Source: Lomentospora prolificans
Lineage: Eukaryota; Ascomycota; Sordariomycetes; Microascales; Microascaceae
Assembly (NCBI GenBank): GCA_029532625.1
Contig: JARFXM010000005.1
Span: 2,108,001 to 2,172,000 of the forward strand
Direction: 5' to 3'
Length of the DNA stretch: 64,000 nt
The translations under genes were made by a program, and so were the position numbers. Position 1 is the stretch's first letter, and each line of letters starts with the position of its first letter. Below the pieces are notes generated by a model, which saw only the letters and a program-made list of their open reading frames with translations, was not told where the DNA came from and made no database searches. This document shows positions 45,989-58,282 of this stretch, piece by piece.

Positions 45989-47596
45989 ATTTGGGGACTT
46001 GCGAGTAGTAGGTCACCGCTGTCTGTGTCGCCTAGAATCTCCACCTGCTAGCTGCGCGGGCGCATCCCGGGGTCTTATACTCGCTGGATCCACAGGCTGA
46101 CGGGGGACCAACAATCCATGATCTTGCAACCACCATGACCGGCTACGCTTCCTTCCGATCACTCAATTCCTAGAAGTAATTTCGGTTTAATTGCTGACCA
46201 CATTGTCCCCAGAGCATCCCCGCCATTTCAGGTCGATGCGGGGAACGGGTTGGTGTTGAGCAAGCGACACACCCGCTATCTTGATGTGCGTCTGGGGCGC
46301 GGAGCTGGAGCATCGAGGTCGCTTGCGTGGGTCTTTAGTGGCTAGGGGCTGTGACAATCTTTAAATTCGTCTAGAGTGAGTCTTTGCAGGTAAGCTCGCC
46401 TGGGTAAACAAAAGATCAGTCCAAATCGAAAAGTGACCGGGTAATCCGTCAGCAATACACGCGATATACCGTCCGCCTATAGGGCCCCCCAATAGGATAA
46501 CCCCGAAGTCATGCCCAGTGCATCGAGCATGCATATGGAGAATAGGGTCTTCATCTCCGACATCTGATGAGCCCCCAACTGGCTTCTACCGGCTGTGCGG
46601 TTAAAGATGCACCCTATTGCACGTGCCGCTAAGCCGCTACAAAGAAGCCATACGTTATGAGCATTGCGAGTTACTGCAGGTGAGATTATTACTAAATCTC
46701 GGCTACGAGCGATTCCTATAACTTTGAGATACGTCGTACAATCATATATTAGGGCGAGCTTTCGTGTCACTTAACTTGCTAGTCCAAAGATGGGCCCCAA
46801 TGAGCATCAAACTACCGCTCTTTCCCATCCCAGGGGCTCTCTGCTCTTTAACTACACGGGAACTTCGCGCTTATGCGCCCACAATATTATGGCCCAACAA
46901 GGTCCCGCTTAGTTGGTGTGTGCGCGTCGGTGTACGTTCACTTCGGAAACGTCGAAGTTGCCTGAGGTGCCGGGCAACTCTACCATCTAGGTGCGTTTGA
47001 AGATGTAATTTAATTGATCGAGTATTGCGCATAATCCTGTATTTGGCCGTGATAACTGGTGCTGGCCGTGGTTGGTTTGGTCATCCGGCCAAATCCTGTC
47101 CGTATTGTGTTGCACTGGAGTTCTTATGGCCCGCGTCCAATTGTGGTCAGCGTTGAGGAGACATCCACGGATCATGGTAGCGCACTCGTAATTTCTTGAG
47201 GGACATCTGTTACGCCTGTTGTCGCCGCTGGAGTATCCGCCCAGAAGCTCTTCGTTGCCAAGCTTTGCCAGCTTTTCTGAGGTATGCACCGCCCCATCCT
47301 TTTCCAGGCTCTGCAAAGTTGCAGGCGCGGTATTCGACCGTTTTGGGATGCGATTCCCCCCTATTAATAGTACAGCCCTATCACGACGCTGGCCGCCAAT
47401 CAGAGCGATTCCGACTCCCTTGTTGTTCCGTCAAAGCCAGCACGTCGATCTTTTCCCTGACGTAAGACGGCAAGTAAGTCTGGTCAACAAAAGCATCTGG
47501 GCGGCCGCCAGACTTTGACACAGCTTCCACCTCCTCCTTTCCTCATCATCCATCTATTTACATTGCCATAGAACCCGCAGACGCAAATCGCCAGTC
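45989..47596. other. Intergenic region, no supported gene
   Basis: 1.6 kb. The left part is the lectin promoter. Open frames of 80-110 codons around 46480-47520 carry no motif and overlap one another on both strands. Confidence 0.45.
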
Positions 47597-48664
47597 ATGG
47601 ATATTTCAGCTCTCCATAACACCCTGCGCGACCGCTTCGCGGCCGGGATCGAGGACAGGCCCATCTTTACCTCGCTCAACGGTGACAACACATGGCTTAT
47701 GTCGTTTCCCCGCCCCCGGGAAGAACGTGGGAAGACTGGCAAAATCTTCTACCACGTTGTCTTCGAGCCATGGCTGGCTGGCCCTGCCAGCATGCTCTCA
47801 ACCTGGATCATTTACATCAAGCTGGGCGCCCCAGCTGCCATATCGACCGTAGATCAAATCGAGACCTTAATCACCGAGATCGAAAACGCTGCCGCCGGCC
47901 GAGCGAATCAATCGTCTGAACCCCCTAAACCAGAAGGTGATAAATACACCGGGGGAATCGATGCCCTTCTTGTCGGCTTCCATTACAGCGACCATCTCCA
48001 CGAGGAAACACTCCGAATGTTCCATAAAGCCATTCCCTTCATCGGCTCGTCTGAAGTCGTCAACATTGTCAAGGGGTACAATCATTTCACGACGATAAAA
48101 CTGATTCATAACTTCCCCGTCTCCGCCACGTCTTGGCAATCTCCCGAGTTGCACCCTGGGGAACCACTACCCGCTTGGATTCGCCCCATCCGTCTCCCTA
48201 CCAACCGGGAGCTCAATTACTGCCTCGCCATTGTCTGGACGCATTGGAGCTCTGGCGGTGTCGAGACTCACGAAGCCATCTTCCAAACCCCACACGGAAC
48301 AATCGTCGACGCTGAGCCATTGCAAGCCTTTTTAGACTCGGAACCGCGGACCAAGAAGCTGGCCATTATGAACCCGCTAAAGGAGGGATATACTGCAGGC
48401 CAGAAGCTGGCCTTGGGAGTTAAATCTGGCCTTGAGCTATACCGAAAGATGGGAGGGGCCAAGTATTGGATTCCAACCTCCGATGGGCAGCTTATATACC
48501 AAGGTCTAGTGATGCGGTTGCTCAACGTCAACGATGTGAAACGGACACTCGACTGGGCTCTAGAGGAGGAAGCACAAACGGCGACTGACGAGACTATTAC
48601 CACTAAATTGGAAAGGCCTAGCCTTGTCGAAGTAGGAAACGGCCAGTCTTGCATTTTGGAGTGA
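47597..48664 (+). CDS. Metallo-beta-lactamase-fold-like hypothetical protein
   Basis: Intronless, 355 residues. The start MDISALHNTL at 47597 is the first ATG of the frame. An N-terminal strand block (FTSLNGDNTWLMSF) and a long strand (IDALLVGFHYSDHLHEETL, about residues 120-138) are placed like the core and HxHxDH region of metallo-beta-lactamase-fold proteins, but only DHLH remains, so metal binding is uncertain. FNP-type domains are absent. The C-terminal third has IMNPLKEGYTAGQKLALG. Similar fungal proteins are usually annotated hypothetical. No neighbour suggests a pathway. Confidence 0.7.
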   Translation: MDISALHNTLRDRFAAGIEDRPIFTSLNGDNTWLMSFPRPREERGKTGKIFYHVVFEPWLAGPASMLSTWIIYIKLGAPAAISTVDQIETLITEIENAAAGRANQSSEPPKPEGDKYTGGIDALLVGFHYSDHLHEETLRMFHKAIPFIGSSEVVNIVKGYNHFTTIKLIHNFPVSATSWQSPELHPGEPLPAWIRPIRLPTNRELNYCLAIVWTHWSSGGVETHEAIFQTPHGTIVDAEPLQAFLDSEPRTKKLAIMNPLKEGYTAGQKLALGVKSGLELYRKMGGAKYWIPTSDGQLIYQGLVMRLLNVNDVKRTLDWALEEEAQTATDETITTKLERPSLVEVGNGQSCILE

Positions 48665-49853
48665 GCGCACTGGAGAATTGCGGAAGAGGGCTTGGTACGA
48701 AATTTGTTTAGTTTTTGCGAGTGAGTTAAAATCCAGCCGTTAATGGATCACGATACCAAGACAAGAATATATATAGCTGCTCTATCAAATCCTCATAACA
48801 TCTCTGGTTCATCCAATTATTGATGATCTGAGTAAACTTGGTGATTTTAGCATTGGCAGGTTTCAGGATTGGCCGGGTCTTCAGGCCTAGGAACCCAATG
48901 GTGAGCAATAATCCGATGGACGATAGAATTCAACTGGGGCTCAGGTTCGGTGTCACTGGGTCGATCATGGCTCAAGGAAAGCTCAGAGTTGGAGAGAGAA
49001 AAGGAGGTTTCTAATCTTAGCTATCAGGTCGCGCTCTTGTGTATTCGTGTCGCCTGAATCTCAACGTAATCTTCACCGCTTTTGTAGATTGGGGTCTCGC
49101 AATGGTTGTTAAGTCTCTAAGAGTCCAATAACACCAATAAATCTAACGGGAGGTAGGGTGTGGGACACGAGTAGCGAGAGGGCTGAAAACAGCTCTAGAA
49201 TCTAGGAGCAACTTGATCCTAATCCAAAACGGGGATGGTACCACATTCCCCATATATTTCCCCATAGAAACCAAAGTACCAAGACCTAATCCACACTTTT
49301 TCAGGTTATCAAAAATAAAAACACAATATCAATCTCAACTAGTGTAAGACCACAGACTCTCAAGAACTCAATCGGATCTTGTATCAAAGAGTAAAGATAC
49401 AGGGGAGGGCGGTCAATGAAGAAGACCAATCGCCACGAGGGTTAGGGATCGTGCTCGCGAGGGCATTGTATTCTACGGATGGGCGGAGTGGGAGAGATGG
49501 ATAATGGTTTTCTAGCACTAAACTGTGAAGCGCCGCATTTTATCCACCCGTCAATCTTGGAGTGAAAGCAAATCATCGCCACAATGCAACTTGAGGGATT
49601 CTGGAATCTGATTTCGGGAGTTAACTTGGCAGAAGCCAAGCTAGGTCTAATCAAGTCTGTGATGGGGTCGCTGTGTAGTAATTAGCTGATGCAGCCGGCT
49701 GAACCGTTCCAGACCATCAACCGTCCTTCCCCGAGCCCGTATCGTCTCGTATCGCGAATATACCAACAGGTTGACCCTACATACGGGCGTACCAGGTCAG
49801 CCGTACTCTACGGGCAGCCCTTGAAATATTCCCGTCATCCTCTTCCCTAGCCA
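48665..49853. other. AT-rich intergenic region, no supported gene
   Basis: 1.2 kb of lower GC than its surroundings, with an A-rich stretch at about 49300-49330. No transposon ends, repeats or gene are recognised. Decayed mobile sequence is possible but not shown. Confidence 0.4.
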
Positions 49854-50728
49854 CTAGACACAGCGGCCTCCATCAACCTAGTTTTATTAGTAATACTAAC
49901 AGTCATATTCGATTTCTGGGAAACTCACCTGCAGATTAACTCCTGTAATGAAATCGGCCTCGTCGCTAGCAAGGTAGGCGACCGCGTTTGCCACATCGCG
50001 GGGAGTACACGGCCTACCGAGCGGGATAGCCGAGGCCATTTCTGCCCTTTGTGCTTCAGTCAAGATTCCAGTCCTGGCGAGTGGCTCGTTAGCGGGGTAG
50101 GTTCCCATCCTTCGTCTCCTCCATGCGCCGCGGGCATAGTAGGAGTTTGAGATGCTCACATGGAAGTAAACCCGATGACTGGGCAGACCGTATTGAATCG
50201 GATCCCGTTCAGCGCATATTCGACTGCGAGACTATTGTTTGCTGCGTTTACGGCAGCTTTGGATGCGCTATACCAGGTCAGTCCCGGACGCGGGCGGATG
50301 CCACTCGCGGACGCGATGTTGACAAAGACCGCCTTTTGTTTGTTGGATAAGAGGTGTGGTACGATGACGGAAACGGAAAAGTAGAGAGCTTTCACATTGA
50401 CATTCATCATCAGATCGTATTCGCTCTCCGGGACAGTTTCAGTGGGCTTCTTCAGGTAGCATGCCCCTGCGTTGTTGACCACGATGTCTATCCTGCCGTG
50501 TTCGCGGATAGCGACGTCGAGTACGGCTTCCCAGCTGGAGCGTTCAGCCACATTAGCCTTGACAAAGGTAGCATTGAGCTCAGTTGCGGCTTGGGTGCCA
50601 AGACTCTCTGACAGGTCAGCAATGATTACCGTTGCACCCTCCTTCTTGAGCTTCTCGGCGATCCCACGACCGTAACCAGATGCACCCCCGGTGACGAGGG
50701 CAACTTTGCCAGTAAATTGGCCCGTCAT
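49854..50728 (-). CDS. Short-chain dehydrogenase/reductase (FabG-like)
   Basis: Classical SDR, 245 residues from exons 50728-50160, 50073-49929 and 49877-49854; the last exon encodes only VDGGRCV. The cofactor loop TGGASGYGRGIA starts at about residue 13, NNAG is present, and the catalytic Ser and Tyr-x3-Lys lie in NIASASGIRPRPGLTWYSASK. DEADFITGVNLQVDGG is the family's C-terminal block. Likely cytosolic NAD(P)-dependent oxidoreductase; the substrate is unknown. It is divergent from a Dal5-type carrier, so the pair may import and oxidise or reduce one compound. Confidence 0.92.
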
Positions 50729-51634
50729 GTTGCTAGATGGCGGATATGTGGTATAAGCGAAATGTGAACAGGCTCCTGAGCTAGATAAAGCCTAGAGTTT
50801 TGACCAAGATAAGCTAGACAAATCGATCCCGTCTGCTTCACGACCCGGCAGGAGCTTGAACATGGTACGGCAGGGATTCATGGGATTATCAAAGGCCAAT
50901 ATAAAAGGCGAAGGTGGGTAGATTAGTAAATTGAGCATGAGCTGGTCTAATCCAACCCGAGACTAGGGCCAGCGGCCATGTCAACATCCCTCCACCAAAA
51001 AAAAAAAGAATGGGTATGTGGATCCCGAGATTAAACATGGACGCCGAGCCGAGCAAACAGCCGACCTTGCTATTCCCTGCAGAGATGCCGAGTGCTATCA
51101 TTCAAGACCAAGCTGGTTCGGTCCCGATGATCAACAAGCACCGAGCTCTTAGATCCCCATGTCCTCTCCGAGCCACTAATGCCAGGGATACACCCTTCGG
51201 CGCCCAGCTTGGCAGGCTCGCTGTCTATCTTCCCCGCACAAGATGTCCAACAGTTGCCAACTTCCCCGACTCCCCGGGTCCTGAGCTAACCCCAAATGTT
51301 GGGGGGAAACGGAGTAGGTGGGGATGAGCTAACCTAAAAGGCATCAAAACCTCGTTGAGAGCTACACTGGGAGAAATGTATTCTCGGCGTCGCGTCCCCT
51401 TATACGCCCGGGTCCCTTTGACGATAAAACGGACTCGTGCAAGCTATCTATGGATATTAGTATCGTGAGCCTATTTCAACATCTGGGAAAGATCCCCAGT
51501 ATTAATAACTCCAGAAATATATAATACTCGCGCATCTACCACTCGCCTTCAATATCACCCTGAAATACCAACTCTACTTTTTTTTTTTTTTCACGACCAA
51601 AAATTCACTAGATCAGGCATACACAGTTGGCAAC
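50729..51634. promoter_or_regulatory. Divergent promoter, SDR / MFS carrier
   Basis: 906 nt between divergent starts. A 14-nt poly-T tract at 51578-51591 sits 43 nt before the carrier ATG, as in many fungal promoters. No certain operator. Confidence 0.5.
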
Positions 51635-53440
51635 ATGCACGAAGACTCCAAGTCAGAGAGGCTAGATGCGGACCATGTGTCGCTTGGTCCATCTCAGAGC
51701 CAGGATGCAGTACGCCTTTCTATTACGCTACGTTTCCCCAATCGTCAAGTTCCTAACATGTGTAGGTTGTTGCTTATGATGAAGCTGAAACCAAGCGCAT
51801 TCTACGCAAAGTTGACTTTCGCGTGGTTCCTCTCTTGACGCTCCTCTACATCTTCTCATTTCTGGATCGAAGTACGTCTAAACATCATTATATCAATATT
51901 CCCGCTCCTGGTCAGCTAAAGCAACGCAAATAGGTAACATCGGCAACGCAAAAATTGCGGGCATGATGGAAGACCTTAACATGTCTGGTGCTCAGTACAA
52001 CGCAGCCCTGACTGTCTTCTTCGTCCCGTATATTCTGTTTGAGATTCCTAGCAACATGGTCCTCAAGATTGTTCGACCTTCGTACTGGATCGCCTTTATG
52101 ATTATCTCTTGGGGCACGGTAAGCCACGCCGATCAGACTTTGAGGCTCTGACGGGGCACTAACTTATATCTGCGTCAAGATTGTAACACTCCAAGGCATA
52201 GTCAAGTCTTTTAGTGGCCTTATCGCCACCAGGATTTTCCTCGGTTTTGCTGAAGCTGGCTTCTTTCCAGCTGCCACCTATCTGCTGACCACGTGGTACT
52301 GCCGTTTCGAAGTGCAGACGAGACTGTCTATCTTCTTCTCCTCGGCCTCTCTCGCTTCGGCATTCTCTGGTCTCCTTGCCTTTGGTATTCAGCAAATGGA
52401 TGGTGTAGGAGGCCTGGGAGGCTGGAGATGGATTTTCATTCTCGAGGGAATAGCGACTGTTGTCATCGGAGGAAGTCTGGCATTTATGCTACCCAACTCC
52501 CCAGAGACCGCCAATTTCCTGACACCCGAAGAAAAGGCGTTCATTGCCCATCGACTCAAGCATGATGGCGGAACCAAGGAAGGTGAGGTGGGGACCAAGG
52601 AAGCCTTCAGTTGGCAATACTTCAAAGCCGCAGTGTCAGACTGGCACATCTATCTTGCGTCCATTGTATATTGGGGCAACAGGTATGTTTATGACATCTC
52701 GACCTCCCCCGTATCGGCGGCTCCAGTAATAATAATTCCATCTCTGCAATTTTCAGCATCTGCCTGTACAGTTTCAACTACACGGCCCCGTCCATTATCC
52801 TGCAACTCGGGTATACCGCCGCGATGGCCCAATTGCTCACAGTACCATTGTATCTTCTGGGAGTCATCACCACGATCACCATCTCAATCTGGTCCGACAA
52901 GAAAAAGTCACGATGGCCTTTTATTGTCGGCCCGTACTGTATCTCCATGCTGGGTTTTGTTGGTAAATATCTTCGTGTGCTTGCAATTGAACACGTCGCA
53001 GCAATCTAACCGCGTGCCCAGGCCTTCTCGCGGTTCCACACCCTAAGCTTCCAGGTCTGACCTACGGCCTGTTGTTCGCTATTCCAGGTGGTGGTTACCC
53101 GCCACTCCTCACATGTCTAGCATGGGTCGGGAACAACCTAGCACCGAGTTGGAAGAGGTCTATAGGAATGGCCTTGCTGATATCCATTGGTAATGTTGGG
53201 GGTATCATCGGAAGTAATATCTTCTTGGAGAGCCAGAAGCCGCACTATTGGACCGGTTACGGAATCTGTGTGGCCATTACCATGTGTGCCATTGTGTCGA
53301 CTCTTGGCTTGAGGCTTTCCTACTCGAGATCTAATGCGAGACGGGACCGAATTCCCACCGACGAAGTGCAGGCGAAGCACACTAGGGAGGAGCTCATCAT
53401 GCTTGGTGACAAGAGTCCTGTCTACCGTTACGTTGTGTGA
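51635..53440 (+). CDS. MFS anion:cation symporter, Dal5/allantoate permease type
   Basis: Carrier for an organic anion (allantoate, nicotinate, tartrate and similar in the family), 497 residues. Exons: 51635-51709, 51766-51871, 51934-52118, 52180-52682, 52757-52962, 53022-53440, all in phase. Landmarks: RKVDFRVVPLLTLLYIFSFLDRSNIGNAKIAG at the start of segment 1, a cytosolic loop ending NSPETANFLTPEEKAFI, ATRIFLGFAEAGFFPAATYLLTTWY, and C-terminal NNLAPSWKRSIGMALLISIGNVGGIIGSNIF. About 12 membrane segments. The first exon is a short cytosolic tail. Regulation may be shared with the divergent SDR. Confidence 0.93.
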
Positions 53441-54234
53441 TGGGGATGTGCGAGGAGTATCCCACCGGCGAAACCGAAGTTCGTCGCACATATATTGCAG
53501 CTAGATTATTTCTATTTGCTTCAAGAGGCCAGAGCAACGACCGATATCTAGATTATACAAAAGTAAAAGGTCCGGGTTTTGTAAAGCCTGCCTATATCAT
53601 GTCGGCAACGCCATAATAATCTCGTGCTGGTCTGATCAGTGTACCTAAGTAAGCCTACGGTTATTCAACCTCATACCTTTCCACAGCTTCCAGTAAAAAG
53701 GGGTTGAACGGCCACTTCGAGGGTAGAACATTCACGAGGTACGCGAATATACTCATGCAAAATGCCTTTGCTCGGCCAGCTGACCCTTGGTTTGATCAAC
53801 GTGGCCTAAAGGGAGTTATACGAGTCTTGACAAACAGGTAGATGCCGCAAATGCACTCCCATGTGTAAAATCAAAGTATTTCCTGATGACTCTGACGCCG
53901 TCATCTGATTCTCGGTGCGGGCGGGTGGCCGGTGATGCTTGGCGGCGGCTACTAAAACGTGATGGTTGCTGGCGTGGAGCCAGCGCTTGAATCGCCGAAC
54001 ACCGACAGAGTTGGCTTAATAGTATAAAATCAGCCGTATGCGGGGTATTCGCAATGATATAACGATCATTAATGCGCAGCGTCGTCAAGAAACCAGCTCT
54101 CAATTGCTAACTAAATCTACGTGCCAAGACGGGTCTCCTCATTCCTAGATCGGCCGTTCACAATCAAATTCACGCTTCACTTCCCTACCATCTATTTCCG
54201 AGCTGGCATAATTTTCCTGTGTGTAATTATCAAA
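53441..54234. other. Intergenic region, no supported gene
   Basis: 794 nt between two plus-strand genes. Nothing recognisable beyond likely UTR and promoter sequence. Confidence 0.5.
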
Positions 54235-55471
54235 ATGACAGCCCGATTGACGTTGCTACTCACTGGAGCGACTGGCTTTGTGTGAGTAATATCTCCTGGT
54301 CTCGGCGATTGTTCTTCCAGCCAGCTAAGTCCCCCGCCCTTACAGAGGTGGGACAGTGCTTTCTCGGCTGCTGCAGTCTAACAACGATTCTTTCATCATC
54401 ACCGCTCTCGTCCGTAGCCGAGCTCAGGCCGACACTCTTAAGCAGAAGGGCATAGATACAGTTGTCCTAGAGGGTGGTCTGGACGATGTAGCCGGGCTGG
54501 TGGACCTAGCGAGCGAGAAGGATATCGTTATACATGCAGCAACCGGCTTCCACACTGGTTCAGCGGCAGCTCTGCTCAAGGGGTTGGAGAAACGCAAGGA
54601 TAAAACTGGTGTGGCTCCTATCTACATTCAGGTGAGCCAATGATGCATGCGTAGGTATAATGAACCGGATCTGACCCTGCCTGGCGAAGCTGTCGGGAAC
54701 GACAAACCTATCGGTTGGGACCGTGACTGGGACTGGCGGAGACTGCATCACCTTTTCAGACAAAGACGCTGGAATCTACGATTATGAGGTCAAGCGCGAA
54801 GGAATGACACCCTACCCGCAGCGGACAACAGACATAACCGTCGTAGAGAAGGGCGAGGAGCTAGGCATAAGGACATACATCGTCATGCCACCTCTTGTTT
54901 ACGGAAAAGGCACCGGGCTATTCCACCAAAGATCCCAGCAGATCCCCATACTCGTCCGCAACTCCCTCCAAGCCGGCCAAGCCGAGTACATAGCTCCGGG
55001 TACCGCCAGGCTTGGGCACGTCCACGTCGAGGACCTTGCAGCTCTTTTCGAGACTTTGGTGACGCGAGCAATCTCCGATCCCCAGCTCCCGGCGGGCCGC
55101 AATGGCTACTTCTTTGCCAACACGGGGCGCCACAGCTGGCTGGAAGTTGCGCAAACGCTTGCCAAGGTAGCTCATGCGCATGGGGTCCTTGAATCCGCCG
55201 AGGCAGTTCCCATCGATCTGCCCACTGCGGCTGCCAAATTTTGGAACGGGGACGAAGCCCACACCGAGCGAATCCTCGCATCCTCGTAAGACTCATCAAC
55301 ACCGTGGAATAGCGCATGATGTTATTCTCGTGCTAACTTAACCACAGTTCCAGCACTCGGGCTGAGAGAGGCTACGAGATCGGATGGAGGCCCTCAAAGA
55401 CAGAGGATGACTGGAGCAGATCTGTGATTGATGATCTGACTAGCATTGTACGGGCCGAAAAGGCTGCATAG
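54235..55471 (+). CDS. Extended SDR / NAD(P)-dependent epimerase-like protein
   Basis: 350 residues from exons 54235-54281, 54346-54631, 54690-55285 and 55348-55471. The N-terminal Rossmann loop is split by intron 1: TGATGFVGG (residues about 10-18). DIVIHAATGFHTG follows the fourth strand. The central part has TVTGTGGD, and the active-site Tyr-x3-Lys may be YDYEVK, though the usual spacing is not clear. LGHVHVEDLAALFETL and FFANTGRHSWLEVA are typical of fungal NmrA/epimerase-like extended SDRs. Substrate unknown. It lies convergent to a carboxylesterase-type hydrolase; both may belong to the same metabolic neighbourhood. Confidence 0.85.
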
Positions 55472-55776
55472 CACCCATGAATAAAGCCTCAGTTTCGTGT
55501 TGATTACTCCGGACCATCACTCTCAACACGAGAAAGAAAGACTATGGCAGGTAGAGTTCAACACTCTCCTGGGTGATCATGCATGGCAGATTATTTCGAT
55601 TTTAACATTAATAAGTCACCTCAAACATGAAGAAGCTCAACAGTCGTGTTGCATCGACAGAACATACGTTGTAAATAAAATATATGAGGGTAGCGGTGCA
55701 GTAGCTCTCCGCTTGCACCAATAAGGTCAGCTCAGGGACTCTGCAACAAAACCACTCAGGCCCCCAGTTTAGAGGC

Positions 55777-56980
55777 TCAGTGTAAGTTCACCCTGAGTGC
55801 CTCCGCTAGCCATCTGAACAGAATGGCGTCTGTCTTTGCTCTGATGCTTGGGTGAATCCATTTCGATCCTAGGGCGTAAAGATGAAACTCCCCCCATTCC
55901 ACGACCATCTCATGGCGAAGATTTGCCTGCCCGAAGAGACGCGATAGCTCTCGACACTCTGGCAGGACGAAGTCACCACCCCCAACTAGTATCAGCTGCG
56001 GCGGGAGCCCGTCAAAATCCGAGGGTTTACAGTACAGGGGATTCACCTCTGGTGAAGCGCCGTCAATCTCACCGATCCATCTTTTGGCAAACAACGGGAC
56101 GCCTTGATTAGCAGTGATAACGTAGTCGGTCTCAACCAGGGCGTTTCCGCCATCAAAGGAGTGAAGAGCCATGTCGATCCATGGAGACACTAGGATGCCA
56201 GCTGCGGGTTGCGGCAGATCAAGCCGCTTAAGCTCTACGCTGCTGAGAAGGCAACAGCCAGCTAGGAGGACTTGTTAGCAACATTGAACTCGGAATACAT
56301 TTAAGCTCGAATGAGTATCATATACCTCCTGCTGAATCGCCCATGAAGACTATCTGACGAGGCGGAACACCTGCTTTGAGTACATATCTATAAGTAGATA
56401 GAAAAGCGTTCTGCTGAGCAGGGTGCGACGCAACATCGGTCAGCGCTATGAATATCAGCAAGAAGTGGCACGAATTAGCACATGTGAAGAAACCAAGAGA
56501 CAATCATAAAAACGGGAATGGCATAGTCATACGATATTCGACACTAACAAAGATTAATTCAAGGCCTTGCTCTGCGGCATCCTTCTGCCAGCGCTCCATA
56601 TAGTTGAGGTACATTCTTGCCTCTCCACGTGAATATCCGCCACCGTGGGCGTAGAGAACGACACACGTGCGAGGACCAATCGACGCTCCATCGAGGGTCT
56701 TGGTACCTGGAATCACGTACGCGGTCCAACCGTCTCCGATTCTTCGCGCTCGCGCCTCTGGGCAACCGGTAACCGGCAGCCTGTGGATGATAGGGAAGAG
56801 GAAGACTGATGCGGATGACCAATACGCCCGATGAAGTTGGGTCCGGAAGCTTTGGTAACTTGGCAGATGTGGTAAGAGAATGTGTTTGAGGCATATTAGG
56901 AACACTTGAGCTGAAAACGCGTAGGTGAATTTGATCGAACCCAAGGGGTCTCGGAGCATCACTTGAAGAGCCTTCCACAT
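55777..56980 (-). CDS. Alpha/beta hydrolase, HGGG carboxylesterase (hormone-sensitive lipase-like)
   Basis: 350 residues from exons 56980-56533, 56445-56326 and 56261-55777, phases 1 and 1. The oxyanion-hole motif is AHGGGYSRG at about residues 113-121. The nucleophile elbow is GDSAGG (Ser in FMGDSAGG). The catalytic acid is probably in GGGDFVLPE and the His in EFHLYAL. An N-terminal hydrophobic stretch (FTYAFSAQVFLICL) could anchor it in the membrane, as in arylacetamide deacetylase and steryl acetylhydrolase relatives. Substrate probably a small or lipophilic ester; not determinable here. Confidence 0.9.
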
Positions 56981-57405
56981 TTTTTGCGTAGTATCGATTT
57001 GGGGTCTATTTCCTTGGGTGAAATTAAGCTGCTCTGGGTTGTACTGCTGGGGATTCCATCAAGTACCATATCCCGGCCTAGAAGTATTATTCCCTGTCCA
57101 GTTTGGTCTCCCCTGGGGAGCTTTAGGTTACCTCGTGCTTTGCCCCTCGCTTGAGCACTCAAGCAGGTCCCCGCGATCGTGCACGTCGGCACCGAAGCAT
57201 GCACGGTTTCGGCGCCGAATGCAGAGCATTTTCGTCGGCGGAATGATCCACCCTCAACACGAAGAATAGTGTCAAAGGTGCAAAATGTCGATTGATATAT
57301 ACATGGAATAGAACAGCCTCGGAAACGGATCGATACAGCCCAGAGCTGAGGGGAAGATGGCAGCTTGTAATTCAAAACCACGCGATTCATGCCAAAGTCG
57401 AAAAC
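56981..57405. other. Divergent intergenic region
   Basis: Between the hydrolase start and the start chosen for the next open frame. That frame is open back to about 57292 but without an ATG. Confidence 0.45.
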
Positions 57406-58137
57406 ATGAGCCATTTATTATCTGCGCAGAGGCCTGCAGCTGTCCATACTCCATACTGGAACGACCCACCGGCTGTCCGAAGACTGGCTCGCGGGAAATT
57501 TCATCGGCAATCGCGAAAACGGACAAAAGCTGTCACACAAGCTAAGCACCTTTCGTCACCTCGGCTTCCTACTTCCAGTGCCGACACCCCGTACCCCCCT
57601 TCCTCGGCCAGTCCCTCTGATGTCACACTGCGCCGACCGCTGTGCAACTGCAATGGCCAAGATGATAGTGGAAGAGGATCTGAACGCGCTACCCCTCACA
57701 CTATTCTCCGGCTTACACGGCCGGTACCCAGCGACAACTTTATCAAATATCACGACCATGACCCGGCACCATCACCATCGTTGTCGTGCCATATAGAAGG
57801 AGCCAGCCTTGTGTCAGACTCGACGTTTTATGATGAGGAAAGTTCACAAACATGCAGCTTCCTCTTTCATATGCCGAAGGCACAGGCGGATTTTATTCTA
57901 GAATGGCTTGGCATATCCGAGGATGAGTACGACGCTCTCTTAGGGTGCGAAGGAGAGGGGACCGACTGCCAAGGTTACCATTATAGTTCCCCTTCACGAG
58001 GCATGGCACATTCATTCCCGGACGAGTCTGATGATCACGCAGATGAAATAGTGCGTCTGCGCAGCGAATGGTGGTGGAGTTCTTACGGTGGTGGCATCCA
58101 AGGTCTACCGCTTACAATGTGGACAAGTTCGGTTTGA
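57406..58137 (+). CDS. Hypothetical protein
   Basis: Single open frame of 243 residues from the first ATG (MSHLLSAQRPAAV). The N-terminal 120 residues are basic and Ser/Pro-rich and look disordered. The C-terminal part is acidic and more structured (FHMPKAQADFILEWLGISEDEYDALLG). No signal peptide, membrane segment or known motif is seen. No splice-joined alternative is obvious. It may be a lineage-specific gene or a spurious frame; the acidic C-terminal block is the best sign that it is coding. Confidence 0.45.
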   Translation: MSHLLSAQRPAAVHTPYWNDPPAVRRLARGKFHRQSRKRTKAVTQAKHLSSPRLPTSSADTPYPPSSASPSDVTLRRPLCNCNGQDDSGRGSERATPHTILRLTRPVPSDNFIKYHDHDPAPSPSLSCHIEGASLVSDSTFYDEESSQTCSFLFHMPKAQADFILEWLGISEDEYDALLGCEGEGTDCQGYHYSSPSRGMAHSFPDESDDHADEIVRLRSEWWWSSYGGGIQGLPLTMWTSSV

Positions 58138-58282
58138 TAGAGACTTGCTTCTGCTCTTTACTCCTTTTGAGTGACAATATGGCATTAAATTATTCAAGAC
58201 TACGGGTGAGTAGATCAGTAATTCTGCGTGGTATAGCTGGAATGTGGCGAACATGAGAGGGTTGTCTATGCATTTGAGTTTA

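Noticed and set aside
57292..57405. Upstream extension of the hypothetical protein at 57406
   Set aside because: The extension has no ATG; fungal genes need one unless an upstream exon exists, which I could not find.
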